NCBI GenBank assembly: GCA_950295325.1
Contig: OX485804.1
Location: 44,826,001-44,890,000, forward strand
Source: Polytrichum commune
Lineage: Eukaryota > Streptophyta > Polytrichopsida > Polytrichales > Polytrichaceae
Length of the DNA: 64,000 bases
Direction of reading: 5' to 3'
Each line of letters starts with the position of its first letter. The stretch's first letter is position 1. The notes below the pieces were generated by a model. The model saw only the letters and a program-made list of their open reading frames with translations, had not been told where the DNA came from and did not search any database. This document shows positions 34,480-46,439 of this stretch, piece by piece. Both the position numbers and the translations under genes were made by a program.

Positions 34480-37400
34480 TTTTGTTGGATTGTCAATAGA
34501 AATGTTGTGAGGGTCTACGATTGCTGTCAAGACATGGCGCTTAGGGATGCACATCTTCCAACTGTGTACAAAGCACAAGCGTCAATTGCTGCAAAGTGTG
34601 CGCCGCTTATCCGAAGAGGCAAAGTTTCTTCATGAACAGGCCTCGAAGTCTACATTCTCTGAGAAGCGCAGAGCGGGTCAAAAAAATATAGACCTTTGAT
34701 ACGATGCATCCTTCTATCCAGTAGATCCACGGACATGGAAACGCCCATGATCCAGCGACATGGAACGAGCTTTTAGAATTTGTTGGAGATGGCGAGGAAG
34801 GTCTGTTTGGCTACGTCAAATGTCTAGAGTTGCAAGGAGGTATAAGTCACGAAAGTCGGTATCTCATGGAGTCTGCATTGCTTAAAGAGTGAGTGCGTAA
34901 CTTGCAAGACAAATCAGTGACCAACAATTACACGTGGAAGCAATTCCAAGATTAGAAGCGAAAATAGTTATTCTTGAGGCTGAGCAACTCTTAGTTGAGG
35001 AGCAAGTGCATGCTTTACAAACACAGGTTGATGTTGAGAGGAAGGCAAGGGTAGATTGTGAAGAGGGCCTTCAACGAACAGAAAACAACGTTGATGATAA
35101 ACCACAATTTAGCACTACAGTCAATCCGACAAGAGCTTGTGAAGACAAAAGCAGCTTTGAAACATTTAACTGAAAATTCAAGGGCCTGCGTAAAACACCC
35201 TTTGGATATCAATGTCAGGTTGGGCAGCGGAGAGATCTGTCCAATTTGTCACAGAAAGGAGGCCATGATAACGCTCAGAAAAGATTAGTACGCACAATTG
35301 TTGGAATTGTACTATTGCGCACTGAATGAGGAATGTCCAAAGGGAAATGCGTCACAGGGAAGGCCACAACGACTGCATGGAGGAACTGCTTCACAAGTGG
35401 AATCTGGGCAGGTTATTGCTAGTCTTACTGGAATCACCGAAGTTGTCCTATGTTGGCACAAGGATGCTAAACCATTATTTGGAGAAGATTAGGAAGTCAG
35501 TGAGACCAGAATATATCCTTGAAAAATCTGATAGGAATGGCATCACCCACTCTGGGTATGGTGCAATTTACAAAAGCTTTAAAGGTGCTGTGAAGAGCCT
35601 AGGAAAAGGGTTCCGAGTGGGATGCCTGCCGAATCCCTATCAAATGTGAAAGGTCGGACAAAAAATAAATTCTAAGCTGGAGGACATGATCGGAGAGCAC
35701 TACCATATTGAGAACACACTTGTCATTCCTTCCCCTGCAAAATCCAAATTTAAAGATCGAGCCTGTGAAAATTGTCTTATCCGCTCGAATTTCCTTCTTT
35801 GTTGATGTTGAAACTGTACAGAGGACGATGGTCAAGCTCTATGGAATAACAGCTTCAGGTATGTCAACTTTTATGCTAACACTCCTTTTCCTTTTCCTAA
35901 TTTGCTGCCATTTCTTTTGCTGCAGCTTTTGTTCTTGATGCAGGACTCTCAGCGATAATGAACGGGGAGAGCCGACCGCTAGTTACAGATAAACTGGTTG
36001 AGTTTGAGAAATGATCGGTTGAAGTTCAAGACTGCAGGAAAATTATAGACCATTTTAGAGGAATCTATGGAATATATCTCAATTAATAAAGAAAACTGAA
36101 AGATCACAACATGTAACCTGTTGGACTTGGATTCACTAGGATCTCGACCAATTATGCCCAAAAATCTCCCCGGGCACTGAACAGCAACCTTCTTCGTCAG
36201 GATCGACAAAATTAAGCGTCTGGGAGCCCTTGCCATCTGGTTCATTTCAGTGATGAGGTTTTTGGTTTGTACTATATGTACTGGATATTGACTTGTAATG
36301 TTAAAGCAGTTTCCGGGGAGATTTTTGGGCATAACCGGTGGAGATCCTAGTGTTTCCAAGTCCCACTGGTTACATGTTGACATCTTTTGGTATTTCTTTA
36401 TTAATCTGAAGTGTATTCCATATATTCCTGTAAATTGATGGGTTATTGTTCTTGAAGTCTTGCACTTCAGCCGGTTATTTCTCAAACTCAACCGGTTCAT
36501 CTGTAAGTAGCAGCCGATTCTCCACGTCCATTGGTCAAGCAAATGAAGTTCTTGCCAAGGATAACAAGGTAATTGTTTCATATTCTGGATCCTCTTGTTC
36601 ACTGCTGTACTCTTGCAGTTTCAACCAAAGAAGCCTAGTTGAGTATGCCTAATTTACTGTAATCACTTCCAAAGTCTCATCATTGAAAATTATGTGGACA
36701 TGGTTTTTGTTGTTCTTGATGTTGTGGCATTCACATTACCCAGAACATCATATCTACAACAACATGCTATTTAGACGACAAGTTTAATGTAGACGTTGCT
36801 TGTGTTGTCCGAGATGGTCTCTGTGTTAAATGATTACATTGAGTAGTGCCAGTTTTTTCTTTTGTGAATTCTGTAATAGTGACATAATGTTGTTTTACAC
36901 TATAAATACCGAATTGTAATTGTGTTGTCACTTCCTTTTCAGAAGTGGAAGGTGACCCACTCATCTTCTGTTTGAAGCTAGACGAGGCGGAAATCATACA
37001 TGGGCAGAAACTAGAGCAAGTTTCAATTACACTAATGAACCATGCACTCAATCCAACCATCAAGCCAGGTTCTACATAGTACTTTTCACTTCAATCAGAG
37101 TGTGAAAACTAGCCCATTGCAGGTTTTCAAGTTGCAAAGAGAATCACACCAAGCGTTAGATTGGGTGTTTAAATAAATAAAGATTCCTACCTTGATAATA
37201 GAGGCTAAAGAGGATGGAAAAAAACTTGAGGTACCATGAGTTGGGAAGTTTCGAGTCCAGTGACACATGGAGTTGATATAAAGACCCTGAAGTGCATGCA
37301 CGGAAGAATCACCATTCCAAACCAATTACTGGATCTCGAAGTTTGGGCCATTCGAAACCTGTTCTAAAGATTCCCATGGACTGCGTCCACATATGCACAT

Positions 37401-38424
37401 TGCACGCCATGAATAGAATGGTTGAAAAGTTTCTGCACTTACATTTCATGTTCTTATGGACAATCAGGGACAAACATGTACAAGACTTAGCAATTGACCT
37501 CATGCAGGAGGTCATATTCTTCCACAGGAGCTCACGGAGGCAAATGTAATAAATTTCAAGGACTCGGAGTTGTCAGGAAAATCTAATTCCGTGCCAAATA
37601 AACCCAGCTTGAGCGGTGCCAATTGCAGCAAGTTGTTTAAACCAGGTACCCTAGAGGGTGGGTCTGACAAGTTGTGGAAAGATGTGCTCAACTCAACGAA
37701 GAATCTTTTAGACGGTGGAGATGCAAAAAGGCTACAACTAGAGATGTGGGCTGCATTGGAAGATTTGCGGCAATATTTTGGTTCTGCCCTCACATTAATT
37801 AACCATCAACGTCATCACTTCAAAGAGAAGTTGATTACTGGGGGCGATTGTTCATATGTTGCTTTGGCAAGCAACACATGACGCACTACATGATGAGCAT
37901 GATTAACTTGCTGAATTGTTTTATCAACTACACATATCAACTGTATACTGAGGACAAGGTTTTTGTGCAGCACGTCATAATAAAGCGTGGACCATGGTTT
38001 GTGGATGAGTACAGATCTCTCTCCGTTTGGAGCTGCCAAGGAATGGAAAATTTGCACGCACCATGCTGCTACGGCAGCTTATCATCGCCATACTCAGCAT
38101 TCAGGAGGGATTTCCAAAAAAAATGCACTCCACCATACCTTCGAGCATTGGTATCGTATAATTCAACATAGATTCCGCAATAAGGAATTTCAAGAAAGTG
38201 AGGTACAAACACCACAATCAAGTGAGGATATGGCTGAAGCATTGGCAGCTAGACGAGCTCGCACCTTTTCCTCAAGTGTTGCTGCTCATTGGGTAGAGTG
38301 GCGGGCTAACTGCACTCGGCAAGGATCCCATTTCGTCCCAAACCAAATTTCAAATGATGGACAAATCAATGAAGACTCAATTGACAGTCAAAGGGAGTTT
38401 ATTGAACAATTTGGAGTCTCTTAG
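34480..38424 (+). pseudogene. Decayed multi-exon gene of unrecognised, transposon-like family
   Basis: Coding pieces in order: HGHGNAHDPATWNELLEFVG (about 34728-34890); a coiled coil rich in Glu/Leu/Lys (34934-35170, with a frameshift); a Cys/His motif GEICPICHRKEAM (about 35220); ITHSGYGAIYKSFKGAVKSL then a TGA at 35647 and, in the same frame, GEHYHIENTLVIPSPAKSKF; FFVDVETVQRTMVKLYGITAS up to a splice donor at 35858/35859; after an intron containing a repeat insertion, EGDPLIFCLKLDEAEIIHGQ (about 36945); MDCVHICTLHAMNRMVEKFL (about 37378); LSGKSNSVPNKPSLSGANCS through LEDLRQYFGSALTL (37569-37795); and CQGMENLH (about 38032). The last frame, 37987-38424, ends ...QFGVS. Several frameshifts and stops are visible. 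The plant-style introns and size suggest a large DNA-transposon gene, but I cannot name the family. It meets a minus-strand relic tail to tail. Confidence 0.5.
35957..36530. repeat. Inverted pair of AACCGGTT-family repeats in an intron
   Basis: The left arm 35957-36180 (plus) and right arm 36311-36530 (minus) are about 220 bp each, diverged, separated by about 130 bp. Shared marks: GAACGGGGAGA..., GGTTGAGTTTGAGAAAT, GGTTGAAGTTCAAGAC, CAACATGTAACC and AAAAATCTCCCCGG. Together they form a fold-back unit placed between two exons of the surrounding pseudogene. Confidence 0.75.
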
Positions 38425-38430
38425 GGGGCT

Positions 38431-39390
38431 TCACCTCCTCAGCAATATGTTTCTTCTTATTACGCCTGTTGATCTGCAAAATATTGTGTATGAGTATATT
38501 GTTTCAACTTGACTCGAATTTCCAACATAGTGTGATCTGAAAGACGTGGCCAAAAATTCAAACCGTCTGTGCTGGCCTTCCGTCTTGAGCAATCCACAAT
38601 TCAAATTCCTCTGGCATAGTTGCTCCAAGTTTGACGCAAACCTCTTGCCGCACATTTGGCATCGTCCAGCAACTGCCCAGTTCAACGTCATCCTGCCATT
38701 CTCTCATCGACTGGAGAAAATCAGTGCGCATACGAGCCCAAACTGACTATGTGGTATCCATATCCGGCAAAGGCCATGAAGGATCATCGAAGGCAGGTAG
38801 AGGAGGAATAGATTCCAAACTACCATATCATTCTTGCCTTACTCGTGGGTGATAGTGTGCGTTATTAAAGAACAAAATATCCTGCAGGAGTTCCTTGCGT
38901 GTGCGGGCACCTCGACCTACCTCACCAATGTCAGCGTGGACAACGTTGATCGGACCATTTATGCTCTTGGCATCAATCCAGTCCTCATAACGTGAAGGAT
39001 ACAAATCTGTCAAACAAAACAAATAAACGAAAATGTAAGTTTGAAGAATCTAAGGACAAACGAACATTGAATCGCACATACAATAGGGATCCAAGAGTAC
39101 TTACAGTTGCAACCACATTGTGATACACGAAGAGTTGAGTTCAAATCCAATTGCCTCATCATATACACATGTTGAACTCGCACTTCAGTGACAACCGATA
39201 AGCCTAGTTTCACACGAAACTGCAAGATTCGAGCCTTGTAATCACCGTCAACACTACTATTTTTGTGCTTCTTAGCATCCGGTGCATGGCCACCATGTTG
39301 CCCAAGCATTAACATCACCCACGAGTGTACCTCATACTTCTACGGTATCCACTCTCCATCATTGTCTCTCAACAACCTGATATAGATGAT
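38431..39390 (-). pseudogene. Second decayed gene of the tail-to-tail pair
   Basis: On the minus strand, from about 39390: DGEWIP-stop-KYEVHSWVMLMLGQHGGHAPDA, then NSSVDGDYKARILQFRVKLG and VVTEVRVQHVYMMRQLDLNS up to a donor near 39105 (AACT/GTAAGT). The next piece (39008-38840) is DLYPSRYEDWIDAKSINGPI and NVVHADIGEVGRGARTRKEL. It is followed in the same region by WPLPDMDTT-stop and MREWQDDVELGSCWTMPNVR with shifts, and a short frame ending at 38431. The coding pieces are convincing as protein but match no family I can name. The 3' end is 7 bp from the end of the plus-strand relic, as expected for two genes of one element. Confidence 0.45.
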
Positions 39391-39813
39391 ATAGCATAAC
39401 AACCTGAATAGATGATCTTGGTCTCATCTTCCAAGGCTTTGTGCACAAAAAAGGATCGCTTACAAACAAAATGCTTGCAGAGCTCTCAGAGACAATAATT
39501 AAGGCATTGATGACAAACATCAAATTCGAGTATCATGAAACCTCAGTATAGCTTTGTTTACGTCAACTACTTCACGGTTGACAATGGAAATCTGTCTACA
39601 AGCAGCTCAGACAGCAATCTTTACCAACTCCACTCGAACTTCCACCTACGTGGAAACCTTGCCAGATCTTTGAATAAAAAGTCAGGTTTGTCTCAACTGA
39701 CAAATATTACAGGCGCCACATGATTGATCAAAAAGATTACAACAAAACAAACCTCCGAGAAGCATATACCGGAGTTCCAATAAAGCCTCATATCAACATA
39801 GGTCCTGCACTCC

Positions 39814-40040
39814 AATGAATGGGGAGAACCGGCTGCTAGTCACAGATGAACAGGTTGAGTTTGAGAAATAACCGGTTGAAGTTCAAGACTTCGGGAAATT
39901 TATTGATCGTATTACAGGAATCTATTGAATATGCCCCAATTCAATAAAGGAAAAGCAAAAGATGTCAACATGCAACCAGTTGGACTTGGAATCACTGGGA
40001 TATCGACCAATTATGCCCTGAAATTCCCCCGGACACTGCT
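39814..40040 (+). repeat. AACCGGTT-family repeat, single copy
   Basis: Same sequence as 35957-36180: AATGAATGGGGAGAACCGGC, then GGTTGAGTTTGAGAAATAACCGGTTGAA (given here only as a landmark pair of GGTT boxes), ending with CCCCGGACACTG-like sequence. It lies just left of the second Harbinger element. Confidence 0.7.
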
Positions 40041-40184
40041 GCACTCTCCAACCAAAACAACAAACTCTCATCACAAGACACATTTACTTACAGATAAGCA
40101 TAAGACCTGGTGCAAGAAAATAACAGATTCAGGCGCACATTCAATCGGCAATTTCTACCGGAGTTCGGAGGCGATTGCTTACTG

Positions 40185-42845
40185 AGGGCCAATTTACACC
40201 ATGGACCATGAAGTTGGACCATGGAAGATGGACTTATTCCATGGTCCGATATTTGAAAAAAAATCAATTTACAAAGTCTTTGGGCCCTCACTAGGTGTAA
40301 TCGAATGTGGACGAAGAGGAATCACCATGCACCAAAAAGTGAATGTGATGAGGACTTTTGGATATGTTTAAAAAGGCAAGTTTTGAAAAAAACATAATCA
40401 AGTTTGACCTATTCTCATGTCTTCTCTTGGCTTCACTTCTCTTCACTTTTCTCATCTTTTTGTTTTCGCTTGTTTTCACCTTGAATTTCAGCAAGCACGG
40501 TTGCAATGGAGGAACGAAGGAGGAGATTTATTTTGCTTTTAGGATTATATATATTTTGGTACATGTTTGTAAAACATGTTGTGGACATTCAAGCATTGTT
40601 TTTGCAAGGAAGATGGCAGAAGTTTATAATTTTGAGCTTGGTTTATTAAAGTATTGGGTATGGAAAGAGGAGCATATGTAATCAAGAATAGATGTACGGA
40701 TTTGTAAACTACTTGTTGTTGGGTTCGTGGACGGAAAAAACGTTTAGGAAGCAAACGCGAGTGAGATACATTGTATTCAAATTTTTGTGTGAGAAGTTGG
40801 GCCCCTATTTTAAGAAAGAAGATATTCATTATAGGATTACTATGCTGGTTCAAGAGAGGGTAGGAATATCATTGCATAGGTTTGTTAATGGTGATGGATT
40901 GTCAAACATGGGAGATTTGTATGGAGTCCACAAGAGTACATTGTCAAATAATAAGGGAGTTGTGTAAAGCTATTAGGAGGCATTTTCAACCAGTTTTTGT
41001 GAAAACTCTAGGTAAATCATAATTTAAGGCTTAAGTTTCAAGGTTTGAGAAGTTGCATGATATACCTTACATCATAAGGGCAATAGATTGTTCACACATT
41101 CTTGTTTCAGCTCCGATAATCGGCAAAGAATGCAACTTACTGCAAAAAAATATTTTCATTCAGCAATTCTCCAAGGAATTGTCGGCCAAACTATATGTTC
41201 TAGGACTATGAATTCGGTTGGACATGAAGTCTTCACAATTAGGTTGTTTTTCATGTTATAAGAATTAGACATAAATGCATAGAAGGTAAATTTAAGCCAT
41301 GCAAACTTATGGGAGACGTTGCATATCTAGTGACTCAGGCCTTGAATTTGCTATTTATTTAAAAGGTGGAAAGGTTGCATTATCCAGGAAGAAGACAATT
41401 TTATTTTTATTTTAACCTCCAATTAGGATGTGTGTGAAAAGGATATTTGGAATTTTGAAGGGTAATTGGAAGTTCATAATAAAGCGATATGAAGCACCTT
41501 TGAGGAACAATCCTAATGTTGTAGCAACTTGTATAGTAATGCACAATTTGTGTATTTTAAATAACAAAGGTATTGAAATCAAATCGATTTTTGAAGCAGA
41601 AAAAATCGAGAGGATAGTGAATTATAGGGAGGAAAAATTGGACTGGCTACAGCAAAAGAAGCATTTTAACTAGGAAAGATGCTACAATTCCATATAAAGT
41701 AAATGTTATAAAAATAGAAAGGCCAATTTTCTGTAAAGCCAATGTCATGCATGAAATACTAGCTGAAAGTTGTAGTAGTATGAGGTATGGAAAAAATCTA
41801 ATATCTTTAAAATAAACAGTGATAGTTGAACATATCAATAAAATAGTAACTATAAAATTCTAGGAGACCTACATTTTTTAATTAATATTTTTAATTAATA
41901 TTCCTAATTCATTTTTTTGATTTCGTATAATGATGCAAGAAGAACCTCAAAATTACCGACAACTTGTTCTAGCATAATTTCAATCATCTTTTGAATTTTT
42001 TCCTCTTGTATTATAGTAGTTGATGGTATGGCAATTGGTAGTATAAGAATTATTGCTTGATATGAAGTAAATATAAATAAAATGACATCTTTTCCCATGA
42101 TTCTATAGCACTTCCAGAGATTTTGTTGTATGCATTTACCTTAATGTCATTTCATTCAATTCCGTTAAATCATCTACATTCTTAAATCCTATTAGTTCTT
42201 AAAACCTCATTAGCCTTCTTGTTGGTCATGTATTCTTTGATGATGGACTTTATTTCTTTTTGCATAATAACCAAGAACAGTTTAAACCTTTAATTGTAGC
42301 CCCCATGCGAATTTGTAGTTTGATCAAGGAGTTAATACATGCATGCAAACAACAACAACAACAACAACACTCGGATTAGTGAATGTAAAGAAAAATCAGC
42401 ATAAACGAAGTTAAAAGCGTGTTGTACACGAGTGCAATGTAAGTGGGTAGGAACAAAAAAATAAGAGATGGGCTAGCAATCAGAGGGAGGAGGAGGAAAA
42501 ACTTTGGACAAAAGAAAAGAGGGTTCAAATCTCGTTAAGATCATTAGTATGTAATAATAATAAAAACCACCATTGTATCTATAGCCCCCAATAAAAATTT
42601 ATTATAATTGTATTTCACTGTCATTATCATAGCACCTCTTTTGTCACTCCCACCGCAAAATTTATTAGACCATGTCAGTGGATAATGTAGGCCTTAAAAT
42701 ATGTCTTTTGAGGATCTCCATGATCACTACTCCAGCATTTTTCCCATGGTGTAAACCGAAGTGGTCCCGGGACGAGTTCAACAACCAATTACAATTTCAT
42801 AGGGCCTTGGGACGACTTCATGGTCCATGGTGTAAACAACCCCTC
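40185..42845 (+). mobile_element. Second PIF/Harbinger element, degenerate
   Basis: About 2.66 kb with 31-bp inverted ends (40185-40215 and 42815-42845). The inner 20 bases TTTACACCATGGACCATGAA match perfectly, while the outer tips differ at a few positions (GAGGGCCAA against GAGGGGTTG). The tips resemble the first element (GGGCCnnTTTACACC). The flanking trinucleotides (TGA and TCA if the end is GGG) are not identical, so the target duplication has decayed. It contains a broken transposase on the plus strand and AT-rich DNA to its right, where a minus-strand frame (42098-41904) may be a trace of the accessory Myb-like gene. Confidence 0.8.
40692..41673 (+). pseudogene. Degenerate PIF/Harbinger transposase
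   Basis: Fragments in order: LLLGSWTEKTFRKQTRVRYI, the helix-turn-helix-like MGDLYGVHKSTLS, then in shifted frames HDIPYIIRAIDCSHILVSAP (first catalytic Asp region), MQTYGRRCISSDS-like remains of the second, and MCVKRIFGILKGNWKFIIKR (third acidic position; the usual Glu before the F-G-x-L-K motif is Lys here), followed by NPNVVATCIVMHNLCIL. Multiple stops and shifts; clearly dead and older than the element at 1391. Confidence 0.8.
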
Positions 42846-42900
42846 AGACACACACAAATGAAAATTCTCATTAGCTAGACGCCTCATTGGTTCTTTGTCA

Positions 42901-43268
42901 GATAGATAGAAACTCTAACCCCTTTCAAGCAAGGGGCCGGCGTGAATAAAGTGTCCGTTCGTAATGCCAATGACCCAATGCCCACTGGACAAGGGGACAT
43001 TGGGACAAATACTACTCTCCCCTTTCGAGGATGGACACTATAGTGACACACTATACAAGTTCCTAGCTAGCCACTAGTGCCTTGAAGATACCGGACATGA
43101 TATCCCCCCAAAGGGCTTTGAGGTACCCATACAACAAGGTCCAAGGACCCCCCATCATAGTTGGGTGGACTAAGGTGGTGAGCACCACGCCGGCATGGGG
43201 AATAGAACCCACAACCTCCTCATTGGGGGCCATGAGCCCTAACCACCAAGCCAAGGCCCGTGGTGCCT
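42901..43268 (-). mobile_element. tRNA-derived SINE with perfect target duplication
   Basis: A 368-bp element flanked by the perfect direct repeat GGTTCTTTGTCA at 42889-42900 and 43269-43280. Read on the minus strand, its head has an RNA polymerase III A box (TGGCTTGGTGG, complement of 43243-43253) and, some 35 bases on, a B box (GGTTCTATTCC, complement of 43199-43209; consensus GGTTCRANYCC). The 3' end is a short CTATCTATC tail instead of poly(A). No protein is encoded; a LINE would supply the machinery. It inserted about 45 bp beyond the right end of the second Harbinger element. Confidence 0.85.
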
Positions 43269-43280
43269 GGTTCTTTGTCA

Positions 43281-45104
43281 ATCCTACATTGAGGCCTCAA
43301 TATTAGGCTATACAATAATCATTACAGGTTGGGTAGGTGAAAATTAGTGAAGACATTGGAAGCCCTTTTTTGGGTGCATTCCACTCCTAATGGGCGAGTA
43401 AGCTAGGGAGCATGGCGAGTGGGGTGGTGTCGACGGGGTGGGTGGTGAAGGCCGCCTAGAGCGTTGTGGCTTGAAAAGGAAGGGTGGAAAGATGGGCATG
43501 GCAACCATGGCGGTGATGGTGGCCCCAGATGTGGGTCATTGTGAGGGGGAGTGGGTCGCAAGAGGAGCAAGATTGCCTTGGCTAGTGCAAGGATGAGGAG
43601 GATAGCCAATACATGAGTATTTGGTATGATTCTCCTATAGCTACACTATGACCTTTAGCCATGCCACCATTGTCAGCCCCGCAATGGATGTCATAGTGTT
43701 CAACACAACCCCCACTTGTAACCTTCACACCACAAACCCCATTCTTGGAGTTATCGTAAATTGTACCCTTTGCCAAGTTTGCTTGGTACTCTGAAGTTTG
43801 AGTATAAAAACTTGAGGTTCAATTGATTATTCCTCGAGAATGATGGGGAATCCCATAAGGATTCTACACCCAAGTATTTTGAATTTGAGGGGTAACTTCA
43901 TATTGATGTTGTCATCCCAAATGCTAAACCCTCGAAGTGGGAACATGGTGTGAGCCCCCCAAATGTGCAAGAGGTTTGTGTGGAGCTTGAAATTCAGAGT
44001 TTCACAAATAACCAAGTTGTTTCTCCCACTATCTCAAAGTTCTTTGACAATTTGATCGACAATATTTTGAGGTCGTGTTCCCACGCTTGCCAATTTCGTA
44101 TAGCCAAGACATGGCAATTAAGCACTTTGTGCACCAACTACAAAATATCACAATTTACATTCGTTGAACTCCCCACAATCAATTGTTTTGCATATTTAAA
44201 ATTACACCCGACTACTACAGTTATAAACAAAATTCAACACATCTTGTCCGAATCTTGCAGGTTTTATGGAACGAGTATCGAACTTCAGATTCTTCCCCAA
44301 ACTTGATCAATCCAAGGTTCCTCGCCAACTACCTTCGAACCACAAAACTTTAAACCCTCCTTTGCATCAACATAACCCCAGCACACGAGTGATCACCAAA
44401 CCCCTCAACTCGCACATAACTCTTCATCCATGACATCTACACCTTGAACCCCATTTTTACCCATAAGTTCACGTTTTCATTTCATGAATTCCACAACTTC
44501 GTGTTACATGACCTACACTCAAAAACCGAGAGCCAATTCTCCAATGGGGAATGAAATGCCTCCTGTAGTTGAAGTTGATGAAAATACCAACCTCACATGG
44601 GCAAGGCAAATCCTATCCAAATCAAAATGCAAAACATTCTCAAATTCCTAACCATGAATCAAATTGTTAGCCCGTCTACAATCAAATTTCTCCATTAAAC
44701 CACATAGTGCCGAGCGTTTGCATCTTCTCTAGGAGAGAAAAGAGAGGCAAAATCAAAGGAGAAGAAGGCTTCTCAAACCTTTTGGGATTGTAGATATGTT
44801 GGTGCTTTTGGAAGATGGGTGTGGATCCTCCATTTTGGTGGATTTAAGGAGTTTCAATATTGACATGTGGCGCAATGCAAGAGTGTGGTGTTTCTTCTTT
44901 GGTGGTTTGCATCAATGTCAAACCCGTGATATAAGGGAGAGTAATGTGTCAATAAGGAGTGAGATTTTGAATTGAGAACATATGTCCTCCATGAATTTAG
45001 GATATTAGAGAAGGAGTGATATTACGGAAGTTGATATTATAGAGTTTAGGGTGTACTCTTGTACTCTTTAATTGTACCAAAGTCCTCTAGTCGTACTTAT
45101 AGGA
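43281..45104. other. Gene-free stretch with one unassigned frame
   Basis: 43400-43620 is GT-rich and codes nothing recognised. A 118-residue plus-strand frame at 43950-44306 shows no motif. No transposon ends seen. Confidence 0.4.
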
Positions 45105-45545
45105 ATTGTTTTTGGTGCTTTACCATCAAAAAAATATTAAAAAAAAAATTGAAATCTTAGGGACATGTACATACCCATATGAGGTGTGTCTAAATGTCAC
45201 TACAACCGAGCAGAGATTCAGTTTTTTTTCCATGTTCTCCAACTTCTACCAATTAGATTTACACAACGAACGTTGTGTTGCATTAGCAAGCATCAGTAAA
45301 AATTGGATTGAAGATCAAACCTCTCATAATAAGTGATGGTTATCAGAAGTCTGCGTTTGTTGATTCCTTAGCTTTATAGATAGGTTCTCCTTATTGCATT
45401 CATTATTGGGTGTGAGGTAGTTTAAGAAAATTGAAGACATAATGGAATCATTTTTGTCTTTATGATGTTTGTTCTTAGATCCTTAGTAACCAAACCACAT
45501 ATCAATCAAATATAGGTGTTTGATTAAGAAAAATAACCAAATTAC
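45105..45545 (-). repeat. Dispersed ~330-bp repeat, copy 2
   Basis: Inverted relative of 33632-33955: contains CAACTTCTACCAATTAGATT, AAAATTGGATTGAAGATC, GGTTATCAGAAGT and TTTATGATGTTTGTTCTTAG in the order expected for the reverse complement. Confidence 0.65.
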
Positions 45546-46439
45546 ATTGGCAAGGAGAGAGAGACAACACTAGCCTCTAGGGTTGGCGTGAATGAGGGAC
45601 GCTTCACATTGATTATTGCAGCGAGCCATAGGACAAATGTTATTGCCTCATGTCGGAGGTGGTCCCTATTGGTAACAAATGACGAGGGCATTGTAGGCCC
45701 ATGTGGGGGGATATTAGTTTTTGTTTATTGTTGTTTATCGATTTTGGGCTCAGGTAGGTCACTCTAGGATTTGTGTGCACCACATGCAACTAAAGGGTAT
45801 TTGTGTAAAGGCTATTTACCTCTAAGGGATAAATTAAAAAATTCCCATAATTACTTCATCCTCTTAAATGGCCTATTTAGTCCACCCTACCATTAGTTAT
45901 AATGTCAATGTTATTGCATTTTTTGGTAGTCTATATTCATAAGAAAATTAATTCAAAAGCATATGCATTTTAAAAGTGGTGGTAAAAAACATGGCAACAA
46001 ATAGGCATGATGCATATATGCCATTGCAAAACCATGCAAGTACAACACTTTAGATTGACACAACATACAAGTGCAACAACAGGAAGGATAACATTCCAAG
46101 AGCATAACTTGAATGGAGAATGTGGCAAGAAAATTAGGCAAATAGTTTAAAAATCGCTTACAAACCTACAAATTTAGGGTTCAATATTACATTGTCATCT
46201 TACATTAGGCATATGGTGGAAACACAACAATCCTAAGATCCTAATCTTTAATCCCTATATTATTATTATTTTTTGAGTGGTCCACGTTCAAAGTCTCTCT
46301 ACTTTGCTTGTAATAGGATTATCTACTTTTAACAGACCCTTAATTATGTGGAAGTCTCTCATAAATTTCATGTCGAACAATAATCTTTCCTATATTAGGC
46401 CGCATATCATTTTTTAAATGCACTAAGTGACCTACCCAA
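45546..46439. other. Gene-free stretch
   Basis: No gene, RNA or transposon end recognised. Confidence 0.6.
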
